From Thermomicrobiales bacterium (GTDB lineage: Bacteria; Chloroflexota; Chloroflexia; Thermomicrobiales; UBA6265): 8,907 nt of DNA. Every line of letters begins with the position of its first letter. Position 1 is the first letter of the stretch. The DNA is taken from positions 2,583 to 11,489 of the forward strand of contig JAUJMG010000039.1 of assembly GCA_030446955.1 (NCBI GenBank), in the 5' to 3' direction. The translations under genes and the position numbers were made by a program. This document shows, piece by piece, positions 1-6,110 of the stretch. Below the pieces are notes generated by a model that was not told the origin of the DNA, made no database searches, and was given only the letters and a program-made list of their open reading frames with translations.

Positions 1-60
1 GTCAACCTCGCGGTTGATCTCCTCTACGCGGTGTTCGATCCGCGCATCCGGTACCACTAG
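1..60 (+). CDS. ABC transporter permease, DppB-type, C-terminal end only
   Basis: The window opens inside a reading frame whose last 19 codons end at a TAG stop at 58-60. The residues include the tail NLAVDLLYAVFDPRIRY. A helix running into a DPR(I/L)R tail is the usual C-terminus of DppB/OppB-type permeases of the binding-protein-dependent peptide transporter family. The downstream gene ends in the related tail DILDPRLRD and begins 17 bp after this stop, as expected for a DppB-DppC pair in one operon. Only the last cytoplasmic end is visible, so substrate class cannot be judged. Identity rests on the tail motif plus the neighbour. Confidence 0.75.
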   Translation, partial: VNLAVDLLYAVFDPRIRYH

Positions 61-77
61 CACGGGGGAGCGTCCGG

Positions 78-977
78 ATGGTGACGCATGCGGGCACGGT
101 TGACCACGGCGATGCGCTCCTCGGCGTGGAGCGGACCGAACGCGGCCGCTCCGCCCGGCTGCGTGCCCGCTTCGTGCGTCGACCAGGAGCGCTTGTCGGC
201 GCCGCCGTCGTCTTGCTGTTCGTCGTGACTGCGCTGGTCGCTCCGGTCATCGCCCCCTATGCTCCGGACGAGGTCACGCGCGCCCGTCGCGAGGCGCCGT
301 CGGCCAGCCACCTCTTCGGCACGGACGAGCTGGGCCGTGACGTGTTTAGTCGGGTCGTCTTCGGTGCGCGGGTGTCGCTCCGGGTTGGGCTGGTGTCGAT
401 TGGGATCGCGCTCACGGGCGGGATCCTTCTGGGCGTCGTCGCTGGCTACTTCGGCGGCTGGACGGACGCATTGATCATGCGCGCGATGGACATCATGCTC
501 GCCTTCCCGGGGATCTTGCTCGCCATCGCCATCGTGGCGATTCTGGGACCGAGCTTGTTCAACGTGATGATTGCGGTCGGGATTGAAGCAATTCCTGTTT
601 ACGCCCGCACTGCGCGGGCGTCTACCCTTTCCGTCAAGGAGCAGGAGTACGTAGCGGGTGCGCGGTCAATGGGCGCCGGGCACGGGCGGATCCTGCTCCG
701 ACACATCCTTCCAAACATCATTGCGCCGCTGATCGTACTGGCCACGATTGGCGTCGCGGGCTCGATCCTGGCCGCCGCGGGGTTGAGCTATATCGGACTT
801 GGAGCGCAGCCGCCGACCCCGGAGTGGGGGGCGATGTTGAATAGCTCCCGGACCTACCTCCGGGACTCGTGGTGGATGGCCACCTTCCCGGGACTGGCGA
901 TCATGCTTGTGGTCCTCGGTCTCAACCTCTTCGGCGACGGCTTGCGCGACATCCTCGATCCGCGCCTCCGGGATTGA
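78..977 (+). CDS. ABC transporter permease, DppC/OppC type (peptide/nickel importer subunit)
   Basis: This is a complete 299-residue inner-membrane permease, the usual DppC length. It would pair with the DppB-type protein just upstream to form the channel of a peptide, opine or nickel importer powered by DppD/DppF-type ATPases, which are not in the window. The first 37 residues are cytoplasmic and basic. TM1 spans about 38-60, followed by the conserved periplasmic LFGTDELGRDVFSR block at 79-92. Further membrane segments lie near 103-123, 136-158, 217-240 and 268-285. The EAA loop that contacts the ATPase is at about 190-214 (YVAGARSMGA, then ILP at 210-212). The tail GDGLRDILDPRLRD (286-299) is typical. 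The ATG at 78 has GGGGGAG at 64-70, seven bases upstream. The family call is firm; the substrate is not determinable. The next recognisable downstream sequence is an aminotransferase remnant, so amino-acid or peptide use is a reasonable guess only. Confidence 0.93.
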   Translation: MVTHAGTVDHGDALLGVERTERGRSARLRARFVRRPGALVGAAVVLLFVVTALVAPVIAPYAPDEVTRARREAPSASHLFGTDELGRDVFSRVVFGARVSLRVGLVSIGIALTGGILLGVVAGYFGGWTDALIMRAMDIMLAFPGILLAIAIVAILGPSLFNVMIAVGIEAIPVYARTARASTLSVKEQEYVAGARSMGAGHGRILLRHILPNIIAPLIVLATIGVAGSILAAAGLSYIGLGAQPPTPEWGAMLNSSRTYLRDSWWMATFPGLAIMLVVLGLNLFGDGLRDILDPRLRD

Positions 978-1280
978 CGCAACCGCTTCCCCTTGGCCTC
1001 GGCACGAGGAGCAGGTACGTAAGATTGTCAGTTACGGCTCCGGCAGCGAGAACACTGCGGCGCCCACGAGGCCGCCTTTGTCACCGCTCTGATCACGCAG
1101 GCCGCAGCGTGCGTCAAAATCATCACCCTGCTATTTGGCCCGCCCGAGTACTGCAGCCACACCTCCTTCCGGCGCCACGCGAAACGCAGTTTGTAGCGGC
1201 AGCGCCTAACAGGACATTGGGCGCGGTGTCCTTGCTGGTCCAGGTCACAGCTATTTCACGTGCAACTCGTTCGATAGCGC
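978..1280. other. Intergenic stretch with no recognisable gene (decayed 5' flank of the aminotransferase remnant)
   Basis: These 303 bp lie between the dppC-type stop and the first recognisable aminotransferase codons. All three forward frames are interrupted or give unfamiliar protein. The frame of the downstream remnant is open from about 1053 to a TAG at 1194 and is stopped again by a TAG at 1275. A short piece around 1212-1230, in a different frame from the remnant, reads TLGAVSL, which resembles the HGxTLGALS region of class III aminotransferases, but seven residues is weak evidence. I see no terminator with a U-tract, no RNA gene and no inverted-repeat ends of an insertion sequence. The best reading is eroded coding DNA whose original content can no longer be read by eye. 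Confidence 0.5.
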
Positions 1281-2111
1281 TGTTCTTACTGCGGCGACGC
1301 ACCCGCCTGCACCCTCACCTGCTGCGGCGAGATCGAGCGATTGGTCGAGTTCGAGGGGCCGGAGCAGGTCGCGGCGATCATCACCGAGCCGGTCCAGAAC
1401 GCAGGCGGCTGCATCCCTCTCGGCTCGGTGGAGTAATTCCAGAAGATCCGGGCACTCTGCGATCGGACCGGCATCCTGATGATCATGGACGAGGTCATCT
1501 GTGGCGTCGGCCGGCTCGGTGATCTGTTCGGCTCCACCTACTTCGGCGTCGAGCCCGATCTGATCACCGCGGCGAAGGGCATCACCTTTTCCTACGCCCC
1601 GCTCGGCGCGGTACTGGTCCGCAAGAGCGTCGCGGACGCCTTTCTGGGGGAGGGGCCGGGGTTCCTCTACGGGCTAACGTTTGGGGGCCATCCGGTCTCC
1701 TGCGCTGCTGCGCTGGCAAACCTGGACATCATGCTGGAGGAGGATTTGCCGGGCCGGGCCAGGGAGACCGGCGCCTACCTCCGGAGCCAGCTCGAAGCAG
1801 CGTTCGCCGATCACCCGAACGTCGGGGAGATCCGCGGGGCGGGGCTGTTCCTGGGGGTGGAACTGGTCAAAGATCGCGAGACCAAGGCGACCTTCCACGA
1901 CAGCGTGCTGCTGGCCTAGCTGACGGATCGTATGCGCGAGCAAGGGCTGATCCTACGCAACGATGACCGGGGCGACCTGACAACCCAACTCTGCCCACCA
2001 TTGGTGATCACCCGGGAAGAGTGCGACCGAACGGTCGAGATCCTCGCCGCATCCTTCGACGAACTTGGCAAGAAACGGGGCTCCGTCGCCACCAAGCATG
2101 CGCGGGGTTAG
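1281..2111 (+). pseudogene. Class III (PLP-dependent) aminotransferase, N-terminally truncated and with two in-frame stops
   Basis: One frame from 1281 to the TAG at 2109 reads as the C-terminal two thirds of a class III aminotransferase. In order it shows a Cys cluster like the family's YCYRC...C...C element (1281-1325: CSYC, PAC, TC), EFEGPEQVAAIITEPVQN (from about 1347), then LMIMDEVICGVGRLG with the cofactor-binding Asp at 1488-1490. The Schiff-base Lys of AAKGIT is at 1575-1577. Next come PLGAVLVR, the TFGGHPVSCAAALA block, GEIRGAGLFLGVELV, and an end resembling CPPLVITREECD. A TAA at 1434-1436 replaces the Tyr expected before FQKIR, and a TAG at 1917-1919 interrupts LLA/LTDRMREQG; coding resemblance continues across both. 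Family members run about 430-460 residues, so roughly 160-180 N-terminal residues are missing, more than the 303 bp upstream could hold. Active-site residues are intact, so the decay looks recent. The ATG at 1479 could start only a fragment. Substrate is unknown. Confidence 0.88.
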
Positions 2112-2224
2112 ACGGTGGCCGGCGAACCTGCGGCTCGACGGCGTGGAACCCATCCGCCGCACCCGGCTGGCTCGCAGTGACGCAGTGACGAGTCGACCCA
2201 GGGGCGACCGCATCGAATCGCGTA

Positions 2225-2239
2225 ACCCGAGCTTCGGGT
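2225..2239. repeat. Small perfect inverted repeat, 6-bp stem and 3-nt loop
   Basis: ACCCGA and TCGGGT flank a GCT loop in the 270-bp gap between the aminotransferase remnant and the DUF2382 gene. There is no T-run after it on either strand, so it is not a standard terminator. It could be a weak RNA hairpin or a chance palindrome. The rest of this gap shows no gene and no convincing -35/-10 pair. Confidence 0.3.
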
Positions 2240-2366
2240 GTAGCGCGTGTCTCCTATCGAGGCCGGTGATAACCAACTGCCTGGCATATCGTGTGCGCCA
2301 CGCTTCCGCAGGGTGGGGTTGAGCGGCCGCCACCGGATTTCACGCTGATCACGGCTGCACTGACTG

Positions 2367-2372
2367 AGGAGG
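2367..2372 (+). promoter_or_regulatory. Strong ribosome binding site for the DUF2382 gene
   Basis: AGGAGG matches the anti-Shine-Dalgarno sequence perfectly and lies nine bases before the ATG at 2382. It is the strongest such site seen in the window. It fixes the start of the downstream gene and suggests efficient translation. Confidence 0.85.
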
Positions 2373-2381
2373 ATCTACCAC

Positions 2382-2915
2382 ATGGGAGGCAACGATCAGC
2401 CCACGCACGAGCATCGAGTGGGAGGGCGAGTCTATCGCCACGCCGGTGAGGCCCATCCAGAAGGGAGCGTGGAGCACCGGGCGATCGAAGGAGACGTCAC
2501 GCACGCGGTCGAGGGCGAGACCCTGGAGGTGCCGGTCTTCGAAGAGGAACTCACCGCCACGACCCGAGAGCGCGAGGTAGGCGAGGTCCAGGTCACGAAG
2601 GATGTCGTCGCCGAGGAACAGGTACTCGAAGTCCCGGTGACCGAGGAGCGCGTCCGCGTCCAGCGGCGGGCCGTCCAGGGCGACGCGACACCGGACGCCA
2701 ATGCCTTCCAGGAGGGCACATTTGAGGTGCCGATCCGGGGCGAGGAAGTGGAGTTGCAAAAACGCACCCGCGTCACGGAAGAGCTAGAGATCGCCAAGGA
2801 AGCGGTCCAGCACACCGAGCAGGTGGGTGGAACCGTTCGTCGGGAGGAAGTCGTCGTCGACGAGGCGACACCGAGCGCACGCACTGGCGGGACCGGGACC
2901 GGCCGGACATCGTAG
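2382..2915 (+). CDS. DUF2382 (YsnF/AvaK-type) domain protein, putative stress-associated
   Basis: This is a 177-residue, highly charged, Glu/Val/Arg-rich protein with no Cys and no signal peptide or membrane segment. Residues about 46-162 match the DUF2382/YsnF pattern: alternating charged and Val residues built as two related halves. The first half has EVPVFEEEL (49-57), REVGEVQVTKDVV (64-76) and EVPVTEERVRVQRR (83-96). The second has FEVPIRGEEVELQKR (114-128), VTEELEIAKEAV (131-142) and REEVVVDE (154-161). Family members occur in general stress or desiccation responses (YsnF of Bacillus is in the sigma-B regulon), and their molecular role is not established. Many family members carry an N-terminal PRC-barrel; here only a polar 45-residue leader is present. 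The C-terminus is a Gly/Thr/Ser tail. The gene stands alone, with a perfect Shine-Dalgarno upstream and a long hairpin 49 bp after its stop, so it is probably monocistronic. Confidence 0.88.
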   Translation: MGGNDQPTHEHRVGGRVYRHAGEAHPEGSVEHRAIEGDVTHAVEGETLEVPVFEEELTATTREREVGEVQVTKDVVAEEQVLEVPVTEERVRVQRRAVQGDATPDANAFQEGTFEVPIRGEEVELQKRTRVTEELEIAKEAVQHTEQVGGTVRREEVVVDEATPSARTGGTGTGRTS

Positions 2916-2964
2916 GGCACGGTCACGCGCGGCCGAGACTACACCCAACGTCGTAGCAGCAGGA

Positions 2965-2996
2965 GCGAGGGCAGGGCCGTTCGGCCCTGCCCTCGC
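2965..2996 (+). terminator. Perfect 15-bp-stem hairpin downstream of the DUF2382 gene
   Basis: The arm at 2965-2979 (GCGAGGGCAGGGCCG) pairs base for base with 2982-2996 across a TT centre; in RNA the loop would open to about four bases. It starts 49 bp after the stop at 2915. No U-tract follows (the next bases are CGCGTTCACC), so it is an atypical intrinsic terminator or an mRNA 3'-end stabiliser. Position and stem strength make termination the best guess. Confidence 0.65.
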
Positions 2997-3020
2997 CGCG
3001 TTCACCATGACCGAAACACC

Positions 3021-3194
3021 ATGAAGAGCGAAAGCCAAAAGAACGACGCTGCCGTAGCAGCCATCGCAGCAGCGCAGCAGTTCCACACGGCATCGCGAGA
3101 GACTACATTCGGCAGTCCGGGAATCTTGACGCGTTGGTGTGGCACCGCTTTGGAATTGTTCGGACGGAACCGGCCTAGGACTCAGGCAGCGTAG
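3021..3194 (+). CDS. Possible small protein, 57 residues, unrecognised (low confidence)
   Basis: An ATG at 3021 opens a frame of 57 codons ending with TAG at 3192-3194. The N-terminal half is hydrophilic then Ala-rich (AAVAAIAAAQQFH). The C-terminal half contains SPGILTRWCGTALELFGRN and ends basic. I recognise no family. No clear Shine-Dalgarno lies before the ATG, and it sits between two convergent genes and two hairpins, which argues against a gene. In favour are the uninterrupted frame and a large hairpin beginning 13 bp after its stop that pairs better as plus-strand RNA. A frame of this length in high-GC DNA is easily explained by chance. Confidence 0.2.
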   Translation: MKSESQKNDAAVAAIAAAQQFHTASRETTFGSPGILTRWCGTALELFGRNRPRTQAA

Positions 3195-3206
3195 GGTGCC
3201 ACTGTG

Positions 3207-3244
3207 ATGGGGAGGGCCAGCGCGATCGCGCTGGCCTTCCCCAT
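3207..3244. terminator. 19-bp inverted repeat between convergent genes, likely ftsH terminator (possibly bidirectional)
   Basis: The arms 3207-3225 and 3226-3244 (outer ATGGGGAGGGCC, centre CGCGATCGCG) are complementary except at 3214/3237. As plus-strand RNA that pair is a G-U wobble; as minus-strand RNA it is an A-C mismatch. It lies 27 bp beyond the ftsH stop, a good place for terminating minus-strand transcription, and also faces readthrough from the plus-strand gene ending at 2915. No real U-tract follows on either strand. Together with the hairpin at 2965 it insulates the two convergent units. Confidence 0.65.
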
Positions 3245-3271
3245 GGTTCGTCTCGTTAGGGTTCTACTTCG

Positions 3272-5329
3272 CTACTCGGCGGGCGCAGCCGCGCGTTGAA
3301 CCGTCACGGGTTGGCGCGGAACGATCCCGGCCTCGGTGTCCTCCGGCGTCGGGGGACCAAAGATGGCCGTAACCTCCTGCGCGTCCAGGGTCTCCTTTTC
3401 GAGGAGAGCGGCGACAAGCGCGTCCGTCTGGCGGCGGAACCGGCGGTTGAGATCCAGCGCTCGCTCCAGGCCGCCCTCTACCATCTCGCGGACCGCGGTG
3501 TCGAGGCGCTGCGCCGTTGCATCGGAGTAGGCCTTGTCCTGGGTGATCTCGCGGCCCAGGAAGACATGCTCCTCTCCGGTACCGAGATAAACAGGGCCCA
3601 GATCCTGGCTCATGCCCCAGAGCCCCACCATCCGGCGGGCGAGCGAGGTAGCCTCCTTGAGGTCATTCTCCGCGCCGGTTGTCACCTCGTCGTAGACGAC
3701 CATTTCGGCGGCGCGGCCACCGAGCAGCATGGCTAGCCGCCCGAGAAGGTAGGTGCGGCTGTAGTTGTGCCGATCCTCCTCCGGCATCTGGACGGTGACG
3801 CCAAGAGCGCGCCCGCGCGGAACGATGCTCACCTTCCGCAACGGATCGGCGCCGGGGGTGAAGTGGGCAACAAGGGCGTGGCCTGCCTCATGGTAGGCGA
3901 CCACCTCCCGCTCCTTCGGGTTCATCAAGCCAGTGCGAGCAGTGCCGAGGAGGATCTTATCGAGCGCCTCCTCAAAGTCGCTCGGCAGGATCTCCTTGCG
4001 GTTGCGACGGGCGGCGGTGAGCGCGGCTTCGTTGACCAGGTTGGCTAGGTCGGCGCCGGAAAATCCGGTGGTGCCCCGGGCGATCGACTCCAGGTCCACG
4101 GTCGAGGAGAGCGGGATACCGCGGGTGTGAATCCCGAGGATCGCGGCGCGACCAACGCGATCTGGGAGGCCGACGACCACCTGGCGGTCGAAGCGGCCGG
4201 GGCGGAGCAGCGCGGGATCAAGCACGTCCGGCCGGTTGGTGGCGGCCATGACGATGACTTCCTGATTGGTCTCGAAGCCGTCCATCTCCACGAGAAGCTG
4301 GTTCAGGGTCTGCTCGCGCTCGTCGTTGGAACCACCGAGGCCGGCGAACCGTTGGCGTCCGACGGCATCCAACTCGTCGACGAAGATGATCGCCGGACTC
4401 GCGGCTTTCGCCTTCTCAAACAGGTCGCGGACGCGGCTGGCGCCGACACCGACAAACATCTCCACGAACTCGGACGCGGAGACGCTGAAGAAGGGCACGC
4501 CGGCCTCACCCGCGACGGCCCGGGCAGTCAGCGTCTTACCCGTGCCCGGCGGGCCAACCAGGAGCACGCCGCGTGGTAGTCGCGCACCCAGGGAGTGGTA
4601 CTTGGCGGGGTTCCGCAGAAAGTCGACAACCTCTGTCAGTTCCGCCTTGGCCTCATCCTCGCCCGCGACATCGGCGAACGTGACCTGCGGCCGCTCGGGA
4701 TCGTGCTGGCGGGCCTTGCTCCGGCCGAAGCCAAACACGTTCTGCTGCCCGCGGGACATTTGGCGGCCCATGAAGAAGATGAGACCGATGAAGAGCAGGA
4801 ACGGCAGCGCGCTGAAGAGCAGGCTGGTCAGCAGCGATCCGTCGCTCTGATCCCCCTCCACGCTGACGTTTTGCTCCCGCAGCAGTGGCAGCAGATTCTG
4901 ATCCTCGACGGGCGGCAACTCGGCCCGCACGCGACGAGTGCTGACCTGGCCACTCGGCAAGTCGTCGCTGGGAGCCGATTGAACAATCTGGTCCGTGTTG
5001 GTGTTGTAGACAATCGGCTGCTTGAGTTCGCCGGTGATCCGGGTCTGGGAGATCGAAACCTCTTGGACATTGCCGGCCTCAATCTGCCCGTAGATGACCG
5101 AGTACGGAACCTCCGTCCGCGCTGGCTCGTCGTTGGGCAGCACGAACTGGTAGAGGTTATAGGCCAGCAAGGCGATGATCCCGCCGGCGATGAGCCAGGT
5201 GGGGATCCGTGGCCGGCGTGGCTGGCTCCCATTGGGTCCAGTCCCCTTCGGGCCTCCCTGTCGGCGGTCTGAGGAGTTGGGCCCGCGGAGCGGGCTCTTC
5301 GACGGCTTGTTCCCATCGCGGTTCTGCAT
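3272..5329 (-). CDS. ftsH: ATP-dependent zinc metalloprotease FtsH
   Basis: Membrane-anchored AAA+ protease that degrades unfolded membrane proteins and regulatory proteins as a hexamer. Numbering is from the ATG at 5329 (685 residues). A Gly/Pro/Lys-rich cytoplasmic leader of about 40 residues precedes TM1 (43-65). A small periplasmic domain follows, then TM2 (about 167-187). The AAA module has Walker A GPPGTGKT (259-266), Walker B IIFVDELDAVG (314-324), and the second region of homology ending in LLRPGRFDR (374-382). The protease domain has HEAGH (480-484) and the probable third zinc ligand Asp556 in GAEND. The hydrophilic tail beyond about 655 lacks conservation, as is usual. A GTG at 5371 would add 14 residues. 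I prefer the ATG because GGGATG lies five bases upstream of it and nothing similar is well placed for the GTG. The gene appears single, with hairpins downstream. Bacteria of this kind often carry several FtsH paralogues, so this need not be the only copy. Confidence 0.96.
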   Translation of the reverse strand: MQNRDGNKPSKSPLRGPNSSDRRQGGPKGTGPNGSQPRRPRIPTWLIAGGIIALLAYNLYQFVLPNDEPARTEVPYSVIYGQIEAGNVQEVSISQTRITGELKQPIVYNTNTDQIVQSAPSDDLPSGQVSTRRVRAELPPVEDQNLLPLLREQNVSVEGDQSDGSLLTSLLFSALPFLLFIGLIFFMGRQMSRGQQNVFGFGRSKARQHDPERPQVTFADVAGEDEAKAELTEVVDFLRNPAKYHSLGARLPRGVLLVGPPGTGKTLTARAVAGEAGVPFFSVSASEFVEMFVGVGASRVRDLFEKAKAASPAIIFVDELDAVGRQRFAGLGGSNDEREQTLNQLLVEMDGFETNQEVIVMAATNRPDVLDPALLRPGRFDRQVVVGLPDRVGRAAILGIHTRGIPLSSTVDLESIARGTTGFSGADLANLVNEAALTAARRNRKEILPSDFEEALDKILLGTARTGLMNPKEREVVAYHEAGHALVAHFTPGADPLRKVSIVPRGRALGVTVQMPEEDRHNYSRTYLLGRLAMLLGGRAAEMVVYDEVTTGAENDLKEATSLARRMVGLWGMSQDLGPVYLGTGEEHVFLGREITQDKAYSDATAQRLDTAVREMVEGGLERALDLNRRFRRQTDALVAALLEKETLDAQEVTAIFGPPTPEDTEAGIVPRQPVTVQRAAAPAE

Positions 5330-5442
5330 CAGATCATCCCATCCGTGGGGATGAGGCCGCCGTCGCGCCACCGTGGGCGCCGGCCGGTCCTCGCGTCACA
5401 GCGCTTGCCGCCGCAGAGTATCGACGGTGCCGTGTACGTCCT

Positions 5443-5472
5443 ATCCTACGGTGGATATCCCGGTTATGTCGA
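5443..5472 (-). promoter_or_regulatory. Candidate sigma-70-type promoter for ftsH
   Basis: On the minus strand TCGACA (5472-5467, one mismatch to TTGACA) is followed after 18 bp by TAGGAT (5448-5443, two mismatches to TATAAT). This is the best pair in the 207-bp gap between the small unknown gene and ftsH. It would give a leader of roughly 105 bases to the preferred ATG. It was found by eye only, and such matches arise by chance in a gap of this size. Confidence 0.3.
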
Positions 5473-5493
5473 TGTTTGTACAGTGCGGGAGGT

Positions 5494-5508
5494 GGCGTGA
5501 GCCACGCC
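5494..5508. repeat. Short perfect inverted repeat downstream of the 118-residue gene
   Basis: GGCGTG and CACGCC form a 6-bp stem around a three-base centre, 71 bp beyond the stop of the minus-strand gene at 5579. There is no T-run behind it on the minus strand. It could be a weak terminator for that gene or part of the ftsH upstream region. Confidence 0.3.
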
Positions 5509-5578
5509 CATTCGACGAACGGTCCTCTTGTCCTCACTGGCGCCCCGTTTCCAGGGTCCCATCCATAAAACAGGAGCC

Positions 5579-5935
5579 CTATCCCCCCCCGGCCGGGTCC
5601 CCGGTCGCCTCCCGCCGGAGGCGCCACCATGCTGGCACTGCGTATGGGTCCTCTTCGCCGTGCGCGTACCCTGCCCATTCGACGAGATCGGATCGGCGCA
5701 GGATCAGCGGCACCACCTGGCCGTGGACAACCATCTTGGCCGTCCGCTCCGTCTCACCCCATCGCCGGACGGCTTCTCGGTAGGCGGCGTCGGCGTCCGG
5801 GTCGGTCTGCATCACCTCGATCAACTGGGGGGTCGTGAACTCGTCCGCATCGATCCGGCGCAGGATACCGGTGACGGCCGGGCTCAGAAACGCGATGAGT
5901 TCCTCGACCGGATCCGACGTTGCCTCGGTTGCCAT
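5579..5935 (-). CDS. Conserved-looking hypothetical protein, 118 residues
   Basis: I do not recognise a named family. The product is a small, soluble, probably mostly helical protein with no signal peptide, membrane segment, Cys or obvious metal-binding motif. The N-terminal third (DPVEELIAFLSPAVTGILRR) looks amphipathic-helical. A middle block has FTTPQLIEVMQTDPDADAAY and REAVRRWGE. The C-terminal third has KMVVHGQVVPLILRR, VEWAGYAHGEEDPY and a Trp pair in VPAWWRLRRE, then a Gly-rich end. The composition and G/C-ending codons read as true coding. The start is the ATG at 5935, six bases after AGGTGG; an in-frame ATG at 5941 would abut that site and is less likely. It is divergent from the FAD oxidoreductase gene (175 bp apart) and upstream of ftsH on the same strand. 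The PQLIEVMQ helix could suit a small regulator or binding protein, but that is speculation. Confidence 0.75.
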   Translation of the reverse strand: MATEATSDPVEELIAFLSPAVTGILRRIDADEFTTPQLIEVMQTDPDADAAYREAVRRWGETERTAKMVVHGQVVPLILRRSDLVEWAGYAHGEEDPYAVPAWWRLRREATGDPAGGG

Positions 5936-5941
5936 TGGCAT

Positions 5942-5947
5942 CCACCT
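5942..5947 (-). promoter_or_regulatory. Ribosome binding site deciding the start of the 118-residue gene
   Basis: On the minus strand the site reads AGGTGG (within GAGAGGTGG), six bases before the ATG at 5935 and directly abutting the alternative ATG at 5941. The spacing selects the inner ATG. The open frame upstream to 6112 has no comparable site. Confidence 0.65.
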
Positions 5948-6024
5948 CTCATCTCCATCACTCCGATCAGGCAAAGGATACGGGACCCCGCAGAAAGGGG
6001 ATTCGCGCGGACCATTTTGGCTGA

Positions 6025-6033
6025 TGGTAGGAT
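6025..6033 (+). promoter_or_regulatory. Candidate extended -10 promoter element for the FAD oxidoreductase gene
   Basis: TGGTAGGAT contains the extended TGn element directly before TAGGAT, and the same -10 hexamer is proposed upstream of ftsH. No good -35 lies 16-18 bp before it. It sits about 78 bp before the ATG at 6111 in the divergent gap. The call is tentative. Confidence 0.2.
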
Positions 6034-6094
6034 CGCCACATCGACGGTTCACCGCGGAGCGGCGCTCCCACCCGCCAGCCAACCGCTCCGTAAT

Positions 6095-6101
6095 GAGGGA
6101 G
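6095..6101 (+). promoter_or_regulatory. Ribosome binding site deciding the start of the FAD oxidoreductase
   Basis: GAGGGAG lies nine bases before the ATG at 6111. The frame is open far upstream (to 5835) because of the high GC content. This site, and the family's usual N-terminus, place the start at 6111 rather than at the in-frame ATG at 6093, which overlaps the site. Confidence 0.7.
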
Positions 6102-6110
6102 CAGACAACC

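Noticed and set aside
869..1522. 217-codon plus-strand frame overlapping the end of the dppC-type gene
   Set aside because: Arg/His/Pro-rich shadow translation that overlaps the true permease end and is out of frame with the aminotransferase remnant.
1434..1919. Programmed readthrough or recoding (selenocysteine, pyrrolysine) at the two stops
   Set aside because: The stops are TAA and TAG, not TGA; pyrrolysine would not explain TAA. No recoding hairpin is evident, and the gene also lacks its N-terminus.
2319..2347. TTGAGC as a -35 box for the DUF2382 gene
   Set aside because: The hexamer 17 bp downstream (ACGCTG) does not resemble a -10 element.
4595..5272. 225-codon plus-strand frame antisense to ftsH
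   Set aside because: Shadow of ftsH; the minus-strand frame is a full and motif-complete FtsH.
5835..6110. N-terminal 92-codon extension of the FAD oxidoreductase from the GTG at 5835
   Set aside because: Runs antisense through the 118-residue gene. The family N-terminus and the GAGGGAG site both point to the ATG at 6111.
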